A stretch of 64,000 nucleotides of DNA from contig NZ_CP024199.1 in NCBI RefSeq assembly GCF_002844375.1, positions 2,306,001 to 2,370,000 on the forward strand, in the 5' to 3' direction. The translations under genes were made by a program, and so were the position numbers. This stretch comes from Thalassospira marina (GTDB lineage Bacteria > Pseudomonadota > Alphaproteobacteria > Rhodospirillales > Thalassospiraceae). Of this stretch, positions 34,596 to 43,406 are shown piece by piece; within the stretch, counting starts at the first letter, position 1; each line of letters begins with the position of its first letter. The notes below the pieces were generated by a model. The model did no database searches. It had not been told where the DNA came from and saw nothing but the letters and a program-made list of their open reading frames with translations.

Positions 34596-35502
34596 GTGTC
34601 TGGAACAACCCCCGCGGCCGGAAGGCCAGTACAACGGCCATCAGAATATAAATCAGCATTGATGCCAGCGACGCCCCTGCCCCGTCGGCAACCGATGGCG
34701 GCAGCCACAGGCGCATCAAATCGGGGATGTAAACACGGCCCAAAGTATCGGTCAGGCCAATCAGCAATGCCCCGGCAACCGCCCCGCGAATGGACCCGAT
34801 ACCGCCAATAACAATGACCACAAATGTCAGAATAAGGATGTTTTCACCCATGCCGGACTGAACGGCGCTGAACGGTGCCGCCATCACCCCGGCCAAACCG
34901 GCAAGGGCAGCGCCAAAACCAAACAAAACCGTATAAAGCAGCGAAATATTGACACCCAGCGCGCCGATCATTTCCCGGTTTGATGCCCCCGCACGGATCC
35001 ACATGCCAATGCGCGTTTTCATCACCAGAAAATACAAAAGCCCGGTCACCAAAATACCCGTGGCAATAACCGCCAGGCGAAACGCCGGATAAGGGGCACC
35101 GGGGATCAGCTCTACCGTGCCAGATAAAAATCCCGGCGTATCCATCGCGATGGGCTGACGCCCCCACAGGATGCTGACCATTTCATTAAAAAACAAAATC
35201 AGGCCAAAGGTCGCCAAAACCTGATCAAGATGATCACGGCGATAAAGCCGGCGCATGATGACAAATTCCATCACCATGCCGGTAATGGCAGCAGCGGCAA
35301 TACCGGTCAGCAACCCCAGGAAAAAACCCGATCCATGGGCAATGGCCGTGGCACCCACATAGGCACCAACCATAAACAGCGACCCATGCGCCAGATTGAT
35401 CAGGTTCATGATCCCGAAAATAAGGGTCAGCCCCGATGCCATCAAAAGCAGGGTCACGCCAAATTGCAGCCCGTTTAAAAGCTGCTCAAGGAATAAAAGC
35501 AT
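34588..35502 (-). CDS. Branched-chain-type ABC transporter, permease LivH-like
   Basis: A 304-residue inner-membrane permease. The N-terminal LLNGLQFGVTLLLMASGLTLIFG followed by MNLINLAHGSLFMVGAY is diagnostic of LivH. I start at the ATG at 35502 where GGAA lies about 10 bases upstream; the longer frame adds 16 unlikely residues. It follows the binding-protein gene after a gap with a hairpin. Confidence 0.88.
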   Translation of the reverse strand: MLLFLEQLLNGLQFGVTLLLMASGLTLIFGIMNLINLAHGSLFMVGAYVGATAIAHGSGFFLGLLTGIAAAAITGMVMEFVIMRRLYRRDHLDQVLATFGLILFFNEMVSILWGRQPIAMDTPGFLSGTVELIPGAPYPAFRLAVIATGILVTGLLYFLVMKTRIGMWIRAGASNREMIGALGVNISLLYTVLFGFGAALAGLAGVMAAPFSAVQSGMGENILILTFVVIVIGGIGSIRGAVAGALLIGLTDTLGRVYIPDLMRLWLPPSVADGAGASLASMLIYILMAVVLAFRPRGLFQTHG

Positions 35503-35525
35503 AATTATTTTCCGGTGCCAAAACG

Positions 35526-35552
35526 GAATGGCCGGTACGAAACCGGCCATTC
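35526..35552 (-). repeat. Intercistronic hairpin between livK-like and livH-like genes
   Basis: Perfect 11-base stem GAATGGCCGGT / ACCGGCCATTC with a 5-base loop. There is no T-run. As after choX, such a stem probably favours accumulation of the binding-protein part of the message. Confidence 0.65.
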
Positions 35553-35573
35553 AACATATTGCGCAGGGCAAAA

Positions 35574-36764
35574 TTACATTTTGCACTCGGATGCGTAGGC
35601 ATCGACATGGTCAGAAAATACTTTGCCGACCAGCTTGTTGGTAAAGCCCCCATCCGGGTCCGCGACGACTTCGCGCACGTAAAAATCCTGGATCGGATGG
35701 TTGTTATTGCCGAATTTGAAATTGCCACGAACAGAAGCAAAATCAGCCTTTTTCAGGGCCGCGCGGAAATCATCCTTCTTGGACATATCCCCGCCAACTG
35801 CGGCAATGGCGCTGCCAATCAGATTGGCGGCATCATAACCCTGAACCGAATACAGGCTGGGTTTTGCGCCATATTTGGCAACATAACCGGCAACGAATTT
35901 CTTCGAGGCTGCGTTATCCATGTCGGGCGACCAATGCGAGGTATTTTTCATACCAACAGCAGCTTCACCCACAGCATCGACCAGATGTTCATCCGCCGAA
36001 AATGCCGGACCAAACAGGGGAATTTCATCCTTCAGGCCTGCCTGGGCGTATTGCTTGATAAAGTTGATGCCCATGCCGCCGGGGTAAAAGAAAAACACCG
36101 CATCGGGCTTTGCAGCGCGAAGCGATGCAATTTCAGCGGCATAATCGGTCTGACCAAGTTTGGTGTAAACCTCGTCCGCGATCTCGCCCTTATAGAACCG
36201 CTTGAAACCCGAAAGGGCGTCTTTGCCCGCCGGATAGTTCGGTGCCAGCAGATAGACCTTTTTAAAACCCTGGTCCTGCACATACTGGCCCATGGCTTCG
36301 TGGATATTATCGTTTTGGTATGCTGCGTTAAAATAGTTCGCATCGCATTTCGCACCGGCAAGCACACTGGGGCCTGCATTGGTGGAAATATAGATCATGC
36401 CATCACGAACGACCTTGGGCACAACGGCCATGGCAACGTTCGAAAAAATGATCCCCGTCATCAGATCAACATGTTCGCTTTCGATCATGCGGGTCGCAAT
36501 CTGGCGTGCGCTTTCGGGTTTCAGACCATCATCTTCAACGATCAGGTCAATGTCCGAACCACCCAGTTTTCCGTCATGTTCGGAAATGGCCAGCTCAAAC
36601 CCCTTGCGCATATCATCGCCCAGATACCCCGCACCGGTCGAAAGGGTCGTGATCATGCCAATCTTTACCGGCTCTGCGGCCTGTGCCGCAAAACTTGCAA
36701 CACAGGTTCCCATCACCATGGCTGCGGCCCCCAGCAAAGCGGCCTTTTTGCCTTTTACCAACAT
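35574..36764 (-). CDS. Branched-chain-type ABC transporter, binding protein
   Basis: A 396-residue periplasmic binding protein of the LivK/AmiC class. The signal peptide is residues 1-30 (KKAALLGAAAMVMGTCVASFAAQA). The mature part starts AEPVKIGMITTLSTGAGYLGDDM, as in this family. It sets the specificity of the importer. Homologues bind branched-chain amino acids, short amides, aromatic acids or urea; I cannot tell which. The promoter region of 238 bases contains two inverted repeats. Confidence 0.87.
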   Translation of the reverse strand: MLVKGKKAALLGAAAMVMGTCVASFAAQAAEPVKIGMITTLSTGAGYLGDDMRKGFELAISEHDGKLGGSDIDLIVEDDGLKPESARQIATRMIESEHVDLMTGIIFSNVAMAVVPKVVRDGMIYISTNAGPSVLAGAKCDANYFNAAYQNDNIHEAMGQYVQDQGFKKVYLLAPNYPAGKDALSGFKRFYKGEIADEVYTKLGQTDYAAEIASLRAAKPDAVFFFYPGGMGINFIKQYAQAGLKDEIPLFGPAFSADEHLVDAVGEAAVGMKNTSHWSPDMDNAASKKFVAGYVAKYGAKPSLYSVQGYDAANLIGSAIAAVGGDMSKKDDFRAALKKADFASVRGNFKFGNNNHPIQDFYVREVVADPDGGFTNKLVGKVFSDHVDAYASECKM

Positions 36765-36789
36765 CTTAAAGTCTCCCTGAAACCGAATT

Positions 36790-36835
36790 ATGAATAGGTT
36801 ATTTTGACTTGTTTTTTTGTTGTCTTTCTATTCAT
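36790..36835. promoter_or_regulatory. Long-spaced inverted repeat before the livK-like gene
   Basis: ATGAATAG at 36790-36797 and CTATTCAT at 36828-36835, perfect 8-base arms separated by 30 bases. It could be a looped operator pair or a leader stem-loop. Confidence 0.35.
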
Positions 36836-36897
36836 CCCCAATTTGGGCGCCGTTGCAATAACCAGTTTGTTTAAGCTTAAAGTTTTTTTATTTCATC

Positions 36898-36913
36898 TAC
36901 GTATAATTACGTA
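36898..36913. promoter_or_regulatory. Double TACGTA operator-like site
   Basis: TACGTA-TAAT-TACGTA. Each TACGTA is itself palindromic and the two lie 10 bases apart, one helical turn. It sits in the divergent region between the livK-like gene and the 37003 gene. Confidence 0.5.
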
Positions 36914-37002
36914 TTTTTCGGCAAAATTCCTGTTATCGGGCCTTGGAAAATGCCACAGTGCGCCGCTGCAAAACATACCTTTGCCAAAAACAGGGACCCG
37001 CG

Positions 37003-37488
37003 ATGACCACCGACCAGACCTGCCCTTTCCCCACCAAAGATGCCGACCGCAACGCCATTTGGGACATGCTTGTCCCGCGTGACATTACCGCCTTTGTGCT
37101 GGCTGACTGGTCACTGGTTGAAAACGATTTTGCCGCCAATGGCTTTTATGGCATCGACGCGCACACATCACCCAATCCCGATGACTGGACCATGGCATTT
37201 CCCGACCTTTCCGCCTATCGCGATACATGGCTGTCGCAGGCACGTGCCAGCCAGAACACCGAATATGCCGAACGGTTATTTGATGCCGTTTTTGCCGCAA
37301 CCAAACTTGAACATATCGAAATCACCGGCGACCGGGCACTGGCGCGCAAGCATTTCAATGGCAGCATCAAAAAAGCCGACGGCACCGAAGACCGCCTGCT
37401 GTGGAAAACCCACTATTACTGCCAAAAAGGCGCGGATGGGAAATGGCGCATCACTGGCTTTATCGGCTATCTGCCCAATAACGACTGA
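37003..37488 (+). CDS. Conserved hypothetical protein, possibly NTF2/SnoaL-like
   Basis: A 161-residue soluble protein. I use the ATG at 37003 with CAGGGA about 8 bases upstream. The layout (N-terminal helix DRNAIWDMLVPRDITAFVLADWSLVENDF, shown in full only to orient: DITAFVLADW is the core, then a C-terminal beta region HYYCQKGADGKWRITGFIGYLP) suggests an NTF2-like fold of the SnoaL type. I do not recognise the family with certainty. It is divergent from the liv-type operon, sharing the double TACGTA site, so it may be a co-regulated enzyme or binding protein. Confidence 0.65.
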   Translation: MTTDQTCPFPTKDADRNAIWDMLVPRDITAFVLADWSLVENDFAANGFYGIDAHTSPNPDDWTMAFPDLSAYRDTWLSQARASQNTEYAERLFDAVFAATKLEHIEITGDRALARKHFNGSIKKADGTEDRLLWKTHYYCQKGADGKWRITGFIGYLPNND

Positions 37489-37499
37489 CGCAAACATGC

Positions 37500-37535
37500 A
37501 AAAGGCGGCACCCGCAACACCGGATGCCGCCTTTT
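37500..37535. terminator. Bidirectional terminator
   Basis: Perfect 11-base stem AAAAGGCGGCA / TGCCGCCTTTT with a 14-base loop and a T-run on the rightward strand. It separates the 37003 gene from the convergent PLP-enzyme gene. Confidence 0.8.
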
Positions 37536-37572
37536 TTGTGCGATAAAGCCAGGATTTACCCCGAAAACCGCC

Positions 37573-38637
37573 TTACAAAACCTTGCCGCGTGCCGCAACG
37601 AAGGCCGGATTTTCAAAAATATCGCCCCGGCAAAGCTGCACATAATCAAACATGTTGCTAACGACACATACATGATTGGGAATGATGCGAATGCGCTGTC
37701 CAATTTCAAAGGGCTGCGTTGCGGGATCAAAGGTCAGAATACCATGTTCCTCGCTAAGCGCCTTGATGGTGACGTCGGGATGACCAACGACATAGCCAAA
37801 ATGCTCAAGGCCAAACAAATCCGATGTCAAAACCTTTGACCCGGCATCGATAATGGCCCGTCCCGGTGCAGGCAATGACACAACCTGGCTTAGGACGTGC
37901 AGGGCACAATCCTCTTCCTGGCAGCCGCCCCGCGCGATGACGGATTTATCGTTATATATATAGGTCCCAATTCGATATTCGGTCGTCACCGGGGCCAGAT
38001 GGGCCTGCCACATATCGGGCGTACCACCAGAACTGCGCACAGGGCATTCCAGGCCCAGCTTTTCGCATTCAGCCATCGCCGCGCGGAAAAATTCCTCAAC
38101 CCGCGCGGTACCGCCATTGGGCGGATAGGTCATCAGCCCCATAAATTTGATGCCCGGCAAATCATGGATCAACCCGGCAAGCTTTGCTGCGTCCTGCGGG
38201 GATTGCACCCCGCAGCGCCCTGCCCCGGTATCGCATTCAACCAGAACTTCAAGCGCTTTTGGGCTATCGGCAAAGGCCGCCGAAAGCCCGCGCACGACAA
38301 ATTCGTTATCGGCCACAACACGTAACAGATCGACCCGGTTAGCCAGGGTGCGCAGGCGTGCCAATTTACGATCGCCGATAATATTATAGGTAATCAGAAT
38401 ATCGCCGATGCCTGCATCTGCCATCACCTCGGCCTCGCCGATTTTCTGGCAGGTGATCCCCTGTGCCCCGATGGCGATTTGCTGCAATGCAAAATCAGGA
38501 ATTTTGTGCGTCTTGATGTGCGGACGCAGGGCAATGCCGTGTTCGTCACAATATTCCTGATAGGTCCGCAAATTGCGTTCAACGCAATCCAGGTCAACAA
38601 TGGCGCAGGGTGTTTCAAGCTCGGCTAATTCGGTCAT
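37573..38637 (-). CDS. D-threonine aldolase / DSD1-like PLP enzyme (alanine-racemase fold)
   Basis: A 354-residue fold-type III PLP enzyme. Lys in LRPHIKTHKIPDFA should bind PLP. The C-terminal PNHVC carries the His and Cys that bind metal in D-threonine aldolase and D-serine/D-threo-3-hydroxyaspartate dehydratase. I start at MTELAELETPCAIVDLD (38637). It would split or dehydrate a D-beta-hydroxy amino acid. It is the last gene of the leftward TRAP operon, 16 bases after the M81 gene, and faces a RidA gene; RidA removes the enamine that dehydratases release. Confidence 0.83.
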   Translation of the reverse strand: MTELAELETPCAIVDLDCVERNLRTYQEYCDEHGIALRPHIKTHKIPDFALQQIAIGAQGITCQKIGEAEVMADAGIGDILITYNIIGDRKLARLRTLANRVDLLRVVADNEFVVRGLSAAFADSPKALEVLVECDTGAGRCGVQSPQDAAKLAGLIHDLPGIKFMGLMTYPPNGGTARVEEFFRAAMAECEKLGLECPVRSSGGTPDMWQAHLAPVTTEYRIGTYIYNDKSVIARGGCQEEDCALHVLSQVVSLPAPGRAIIDAGSKVLTSDLFGLEHFGYVVGHPDVTIKALSEEHGILTFDPATQPFEIGQRIRIIPNHVCVVSNMFDYVQLCRGDIFENPAFVAARGKVL

Positions 38638-38653
38638 TCTGTGCTCGATTTCA

Positions 38654-40120
38654 TCATGATGCGAGTGCGAACGGATCATCAACAATGGGCCAGACCTTGC
38701 GGGTCAGATGTTTGTACCCGTTGGTTTTCGGGTCTGACGGGTAAGGACCATGCACATTGACGTAAACGATCTCGCCAGCAATTTTGGCAAATGCATCGTA
38801 AAAGTGATTGGTGGATTTGATAAACAGATATTTCTTCCCTGTGGGATCAACGCCCATATTGGAAAAAAGATCCGGATCAAAACTTTGCGCCCGATTGCTG
38901 TTTAAAATAACCTCGCCACCATCAGGCAGTTCAATCAGCGCACAATCGCCCAGCGGCACAATGCTGTCACCAAAGCTTTGCCATGAATTGCGACGCAGTT
39001 TTTTAACCGTCACCATCGCATCAACCGGCGCGCCCCCATGGGACGATGTTTTACCACCAAAGCGCAGCGGTAATTGCCCGCCCTCGCCCGCCGAAAAACA
39101 GATCCGCACGGCCATCGGGTCCCAGATCGTGCCAAAGGCATAATCCTTTAACCCGGCTTCCATCACCTTGCGCAATAAAAGGGTCGAATCACCTGGTACA
39201 CCACCACCGGGATTATCCCATACATCGGCAATGACCACCGGGAAGTTTGACAGGCCCGGCAATTTCGCCATTGCCTGTTCGGGGGTGATAAAATCGGGCC
39301 GGGTTGTACCGCGAAAACCAAACAGTTCCATCCCCAGATCATGGGATAGGCCTTCAGCCTTTATGGCATCATTATCGGTTATGACAATAACGTGCGAGCC
39401 GATTTCAGGCACATCACCAGCCATAAAGCCATGAATGACCGAAACGGATAAAACCCCGTCTTTGCCTTCCATCGCCTTCATCCGATCGACAAAGGACCGC
39501 ATCGGCTCGCGCGAGGTTGGCAGCACTTCAATCATTTTGCAGTCAAAGGCCGCCTTCACCGGTTTGATTTCGCCGCGAATGGTGCGCAAAACCAGATCAA
39601 CGGTGGCGGCCCCTGCCTCGACAAAATCGGTATGGGGGAATTCCTTGAAAGCGACAAAAATATCGGCCGCAGCAAACCGCTTGGCGCTCAGATGGCTGTG
39701 CGGATCAAAGCTTGCGCCAATCACAACATCCGGCCCGACAATATCACGCACGGATTGCAACAAGTCACCTTCGCAGTCCAGGTAATCCTGCGCCACCATG
39801 GCCCCATGCAGGCCCAATACCACGCCATCAACCGGCATGGCAGCGCGCAACTGGCCTAGCACTTCATCGCGCAGGGTTTCGTATGTTTCACGGTTCACAA
39901 GGCCACCCGGTTCTGCCCAGGTTGCCGTGCCTTCGACCAGTTCCCAGCCCTCGGCCTTGGCCCGTGCACGGGCAACGGTAAAAACGGCACTGCACAAAGT
40001 CGGCGTTTCGGGGTGTTCACCAGGGGCTGCATAAAAGCTTTCGCGGAAATCCGACATATCGGTGCGAAGCGGGGAAAATGTATTGGTTTCGGTTGCGATG
40101 GAGGCGCAAAAAATCCGCAT
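38654..40120 (-). CDS. M81-family metallohydrolase (MlrC-like)
   Basis: A 488-residue zinc hydrolase of the microcystinase-C family. It begins RIFCASIATETNTFSPLRTDMSDF; SFDPHSHLS gives the metal Asp and His, and ADVWDNPGGGVPGDST is the conserved C-domain loop. I use the ATG at 40120, where AAGGA lies 8 bases upstream. MlrC linearises or cuts the Adda-containing product of microcystin; most relatives occur with importers for ordinary metabolites and are uncharacterised amidohydrolases. Here it sits between TRAP genes and the PLP enzyme, so its substrate is probably the TRAP cargo. Confidence 0.85.
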   Translation of the reverse strand: MRIFCASIATETNTFSPLRTDMSDFRESFYAAPGEHPETPTLCSAVFTVARARAKAEGWELVEGTATWAEPGGLVNRETYETLRDEVLGQLRAAMPVDGVVLGLHGAMVAQDYLDCEGDLLQSVRDIVGPDVVIGASFDPHSHLSAKRFAAADIFVAFKEFPHTDFVEAGAATVDLVLRTIRGEIKPVKAAFDCKMIEVLPTSREPMRSFVDRMKAMEGKDGVLSVSVIHGFMAGDVPEIGSHVIVITDNDAIKAEGLSHDLGMELFGFRGTTRPDFITPEQAMAKLPGLSNFPVVIADVWDNPGGGVPGDSTLLLRKVMEAGLKDYAFGTIWDPMAVRICFSAGEGGQLPLRFGGKTSSHGGAPVDAMVTVKKLRRNSWQSFGDSIVPLGDCALIELPDGGEVILNSNRAQSFDPDLFSNMGVDPTGKKYLFIKSTNHFYDAFAKIAGEIVYVNVHGPYPSDPKTNGYKHLTRKVWPIVDDPFALAS

Positions 40121-40255
40121 ACCCGTGTCCTTCTTGATCTTTGTATTGGGTAAATTATTCAATGAAATCGTTACTTGGGCAGCGCCCATAAATATCGACG
40201 GGGCAAAGGGTGGCGGGAGGAAGCCGGGAGATAGCCCCCTCCCTGCCTGACGGAA

Positions 40256-41314
40256 TTATTCCGTCAGATACTGTTTTTCGTTGGCTTTCTGGACTTCGGT
40301 TTTGAACAGGTTCAGCAGTTCAACACCCTTGTCGCCCAGGGTTTCCTGAACGTGTTTTTCCATGACCGGCTGGGTCACCTTTTTGAACTGTGCGCGTTCT
40401 TCAGGTGTCAGCGCATCGATTTCCATTTTGCCCATCAGGCCCTTCAGGCCACGATCGGATGCCTCGATCACGCGCGAAACGCCACGGCTGGCAACAACAC
40501 AAGACTGTGCCGCATAACGAATGATGCGCTGCTGATCAGAGGTCAGATCATCCCAGAATGCCTTGGAAAGCATCAGGGTATAGGGCGAGAACAGATGGTT
40601 GGTCAGGGTCAGGTATTTCTGGACTTCGTTGAATTTCGCAAAGGTCACGGTCGGAACCGGGTTCATCTGACCATCGATAACACCCGTCTGCAGGCCGGCA
40701 TAAACTTCGCCCCATGCCATCGGATATGCTTCTGCACCCAGTGCCTGCATGATTTTCTGATGCGACGGCAGCGACATGGTGCGGATACGCACACCCTTGA
40801 AATCGTCAAGCGATTTGATCGGATGCTGCGAGTTGGTAACAGCAAAGAACCCGCCGGTATCGGGGAAGCCAAGAACTTCGACATCGCCAAGCGTTGCTTC
40901 GATATCCTTGGCAAGGGCCACACCAAACGGACCATCATAAACATTATAGGTCGCGGCATTGCTGTCGAAGGCAAATGGCAGGTTCAAAACGTCAATACGC
41001 GGATAATAGGATGCGATGGCACCGGTTGATGTCAGGGTCGCCTGGATCAGACCATCCCGAACCATCTGCACATGTTCGGCTGCCGAACCAAGCTGGTTGG
41101 ACGGGTAAACTTCAACCTTGATCGCACCGTTGGTATCCGCTTCAACGATATTGGCGAAAACGGCGGTGCAGGCCTGCGCCGGGTTTTCAAACGGATCAAG
41201 TTTGTTGTCATGGGCAAATTTCAAAATCTTTGCTTCGGCATGGGCGGTGCCAACCGTACCAGCCAGCATTGCGGTCGCGGCCATCAGGGCCCCGAAACGT
41301 TTCAGTGTTTTCAT
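40256..41314 (-). CDS. TRAP transporter, periplasmic binding protein DctP-like
   Basis: A 352-residue binding protein. The start at 41314 has AGGAGAGG upstream. The signal peptide is residues 1-26 (ALMAATAMLAGTVGTAHA). The mature part has KILKFAHDNKLDPFENPA and VYPSNQLGSAAEHVQMVRDG, and the ligand-gripping Arg is in FKGVRIRTMSLPSHQ. It catches a carboxylate-bearing solute. Two hairpins precede it. Confidence 0.88.
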   Translation of the reverse strand: MKTLKRFGALMAATAMLAGTVGTAHAEAKILKFAHDNKLDPFENPAQACTAVFANIVEADTNGAIKVEVYPSNQLGSAAEHVQMVRDGLIQATLTSTGAIASYYPRIDVLNLPFAFDSNAATYNVYDGPFGVALAKDIEATLGDVEVLGFPDTGGFFAVTNSQHPIKSLDDFKGVRIRTMSLPSHQKIMQALGAEAYPMAWGEVYAGLQTGVIDGQMNPVPTVTFAKFNEVQKYLTLTNHLFSPYTLMLSKAFWDDLTSDQQRIIRYAAQSCVVASRGVSRVIEASDRGLKGLMGKMEIDALTPEERAQFKKVTQPVMEKHVQETLGDKGVELLNLFKTEVQKANEKQYLTE

Positions 41315-41350
41315 ATTACCTCTCCTGATTGGATTATTGTGTGCCCCAAA

Positions 41351-41391
41351 CACCCTGTCCCCCAGGGTGATCCGCCCTGGGCATGGGCGGA
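41351..41391 (-). repeat. Two tandem hairpins between dctM-like and dctP-like genes
   Basis: CACCCTG-N5-CAGGGTG immediately followed by TCCGCCC-N7-GGGCGGA, each with seven perfect pairs. No T-run. This probably sets different mRNA stability for the binding protein and the membrane subunits. Confidence 0.6.
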
Positions 41392-41421
41392 TAACCAAGT
41401 GTTTCCGGTGCGTCGCAATGC

Positions 41422-42702
41422 CTAGCGGAAGCCAAGCATATGCGGCACAACCAGAGCCAGATCGGACCAGAAGGCGAACAGCAGCAGCACACCGATTTCC
41501 GCAATCAGAAACGGCCAGAGCTGTATCGCGATTTTTTCAAGTTTTTCCCCCGTCACCGAGGCCAGCACGAACAGACAGGCCCCGACAGGCGGCGTCATGA
41601 GCGAGATGTTCAGTGCAAGAACAAAGATGATGCCGGCATGGATCGGGTCCATCCCGATCTGCAGGGTCAGCGGCACAAGAACCGGGGCCAGAATGATCAG
41701 AATGGCATTGATATCCATGACCATGCCAATCGCCATCAAAAGGCCGACGATCATAAGGATGACCCAGTATGGGTTGCTAGAAACACCCAGAACCGCGCTG
41801 GCAACTTCCTGCGGAATACGGTTGAAACTAAGCCACCAGCCCAGGATCGAGGCAAAGGCGATGATGATGAAAATCACCCCGGTAACCCGTGCCGTGCGGA
41901 TCAGCATCTGGATGAAATCATTGACCGTCAGCGCCCGATAAACAAACACCCCAATAAACAGGGCATAGGCAACCGCGACAGATGCCGCCTCGGTCGGGGT
42001 GACGATACCGCCCAGAATCCCCCCCAGAATGATCAAGGGCATGATCAGTGCGGAAATCGACGATTTGAAGATTTTCCAGATTTCAAGCAGGCTGGCGCGG
42101 CGTTCTTCCTTGGGCAGGTTTTTACGGCGTGCGGAAACGGCAATCACCGTCATGCAGATCAGGCAAATCATAAGGCCTGGCAAAATACCTGCCGCAAACA
42201 GGCCGCCAATGGAAACCCCCATCAGCGACCCATAAACCACCATCAAGCCCGACGGCGGAATGGTCGGCCCGATAATGGACCCCGCGGCCGTAACCGCACA
42301 GGCATAATCACGACGATAGCCCCGTTCGACCATGGCAGGCACCAGCGTTTTGCCAAACGCCGCCGCATCGGCCGTGGCCGCCCCTGTAAGACCTGCGAAA
42401 AACACACTGGCCAGCATATTGGTATGCGCCAGACCACCACGGAAATGCCCGACAAGTGACTGGGCGAATTTGACCAGACGGCTGGTAATGCCGATATGGT
42501 TCATGATTTCGCCTGCCAGAATGAAAAACGGCATGGCAAGGAACGGAAACACATTAAGGCCGTTAAAAACCTTGCTCGGCCCCTGCACCAGAAACAGCCC
42601 GCCGCCCATATCATAAAGCCCGGCAACACCGGCAACGCCCAGGGCAAAACCAATCGGCATGCCCAGAACCATCAGAACAACAAAGATAATGGCGATGATC
42701 AT
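41422..42702 (-). CDS. TRAP transporter, large membrane subunit DctM-like
   Basis: A 426-residue protein with about twelve hydrophobic helices. FIIVLMVLGMPIGFALGVAG, PFFILAGEIMNHIGIT, GATADAAAFGKTLVPAM and IIGPTIPPSGLMVVYG are family motifs. It is the sodium-driven channel subunit. Its ATG overlaps the dctQ stop by four bases. Confidence 0.9.
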   Translation of the reverse strand: MIIAIIFVVLMVLGMPIGFALGVAGVAGLYDMGGGLFLVQGPSKVFNGLNVFPFLAMPFFILAGEIMNHIGITSRLVKFAQSLVGHFRGGLAHTNMLASVFFAGLTGAATADAAAFGKTLVPAMVERGYRRDYACAVTAAGSIIGPTIPPSGLMVVYGSLMGVSIGGLFAAGILPGLMICLICMTVIAVSARRKNLPKEERRASLLEIWKIFKSSISALIMPLIILGGILGGIVTPTEAASVAVAYALFIGVFVYRALTVNDFIQMLIRTARVTGVIFIIIAFASILGWWLSFNRIPQEVASAVLGVSSNPYWVILMIVGLLMAIGMVMDINAILIILAPVLVPLTLQIGMDPIHAGIIFVLALNISLMTPPVGACLFVLASVTGEKLEKIAIQLWPFLIAEIGVLLLFAFWSDLALVVPHMLGFR

Positions 42703-43220
42703 TCCGCGCCCTCCGTCAAATCGACCGGGATGTAGCGCCCCTGGTCACGCAATGCGACCAGCAAAAGCTGAATGGCCGCCAACAGGGCCGAAACCGGCAC
42801 AGCGGCATAGGGCAGCACCAGGGTCATGCCAAAAATCATGGCGTGGCGTTTCATACCACCCAGGGCAAAATCAAACCCGTAAAATGCCAGATAGATAAAA
42901 GCCGCCAGGGCAATGACATCGACCGCAAAAAGCACGATCCGCTGCAGGCGCATGGGGAAATTAAGAACAACCAGGCCAATGCCGATATGTTCACGCCGGG
43001 CAATACCGGCCGAAACAGCCAGAAGGACCGCCCAGATCATCAGATAGCGTGCCAGTTCTTCCGGCCAGTTCAATTGCCAGTGAACAAGATAGCGATCCAC
43101 CACACCCAGCCAGACATCAAGCACCAGAGCCAGCATCAAAACGGCAATTATCCGCTCCACGACCCAGTTCAGTCCGTTGCTAAGCGAGCGGGCGGATGCC
43201 TCAACGCGCTGCAAACCCAT
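42699..43220 (-). CDS. TRAP transporter, small membrane subunit DctQ-like
   Basis: A 173-residue protein with four predicted helices. WPEELARYLMIWAVLLAVSAGIARREHIGIG (core: ARYLMIWAVLLAVSAG) is the classic DctQ motif. GGAG lies 8 bases before the ATG. It is the first gene of the leftward operon dctQ-dctM-dctP-M81-PLP enzyme, with operator-like repeats just upstream. Confidence 0.88.
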   Translation of the reverse strand: MGLQRVEASARSLSNGLNWVVERIIAVLMLALVLDVWLGVVDRYLVHWQLNWPEELARYLMIWAVLLAVSAGIARREHIGIGLVVLNFPMRLQRIVLFAVDVIALAAFIYLAFYGFDFALGGMKRHAMIFGMTLVLPYAAVPVSALLAAIQLLLVALRDQGRYIPVDLTEGAE

Positions 43221-43242
43221 TTTATCGTCTCCACTGATTGAG

Positions 43243-43308
43243 CGTTTGTATTTTTTCTACACATTGATCACATATTTGTAGCTTGTCTACACATTTTTAT
43301 GGAAATTT
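43243..43308. promoter_or_regulatory. Repeated CTACA/TGTAG half-sites
   Basis: Three half-sites in the divergent TRAP/RidA region: CTACACAT near 43257, ATTTGTAG near 43275 and CTACACAT near 43287. They form two overlapping inverted pairs and look like binding sites for a dimeric regulator covering the dctQ promoter. Confidence 0.45.
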
Positions 43309-43349
43309 TCACGAAAATGACACAGGATACGGTTAACAAACCACGATTT

Positions 43350-43366
43350 AAGTAGTTAAACTACTT
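43350..43366 (+). promoter_or_regulatory. Palindromic operator candidate for the RidA-RpiR operon
   Basis: AAGTAGTT-A-AACTACTT, perfect 8-base arms, 40 bases before the ridA ATG. The RpiR protein encoded at 43856 is the obvious candidate ligand. Confidence 0.6.
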
Positions 43367-43406
43367 TTATGCAGAAAAAACATTTCGCAGAATCAAGGAG
43401 TTTTCC

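Noticed and set aside
41440..42459. 339-codon frame opposite the DctM-like gene
   Set aside because: Same type of shadow, highly charged and repetitive, while DctM motifs are intact on the other strand.
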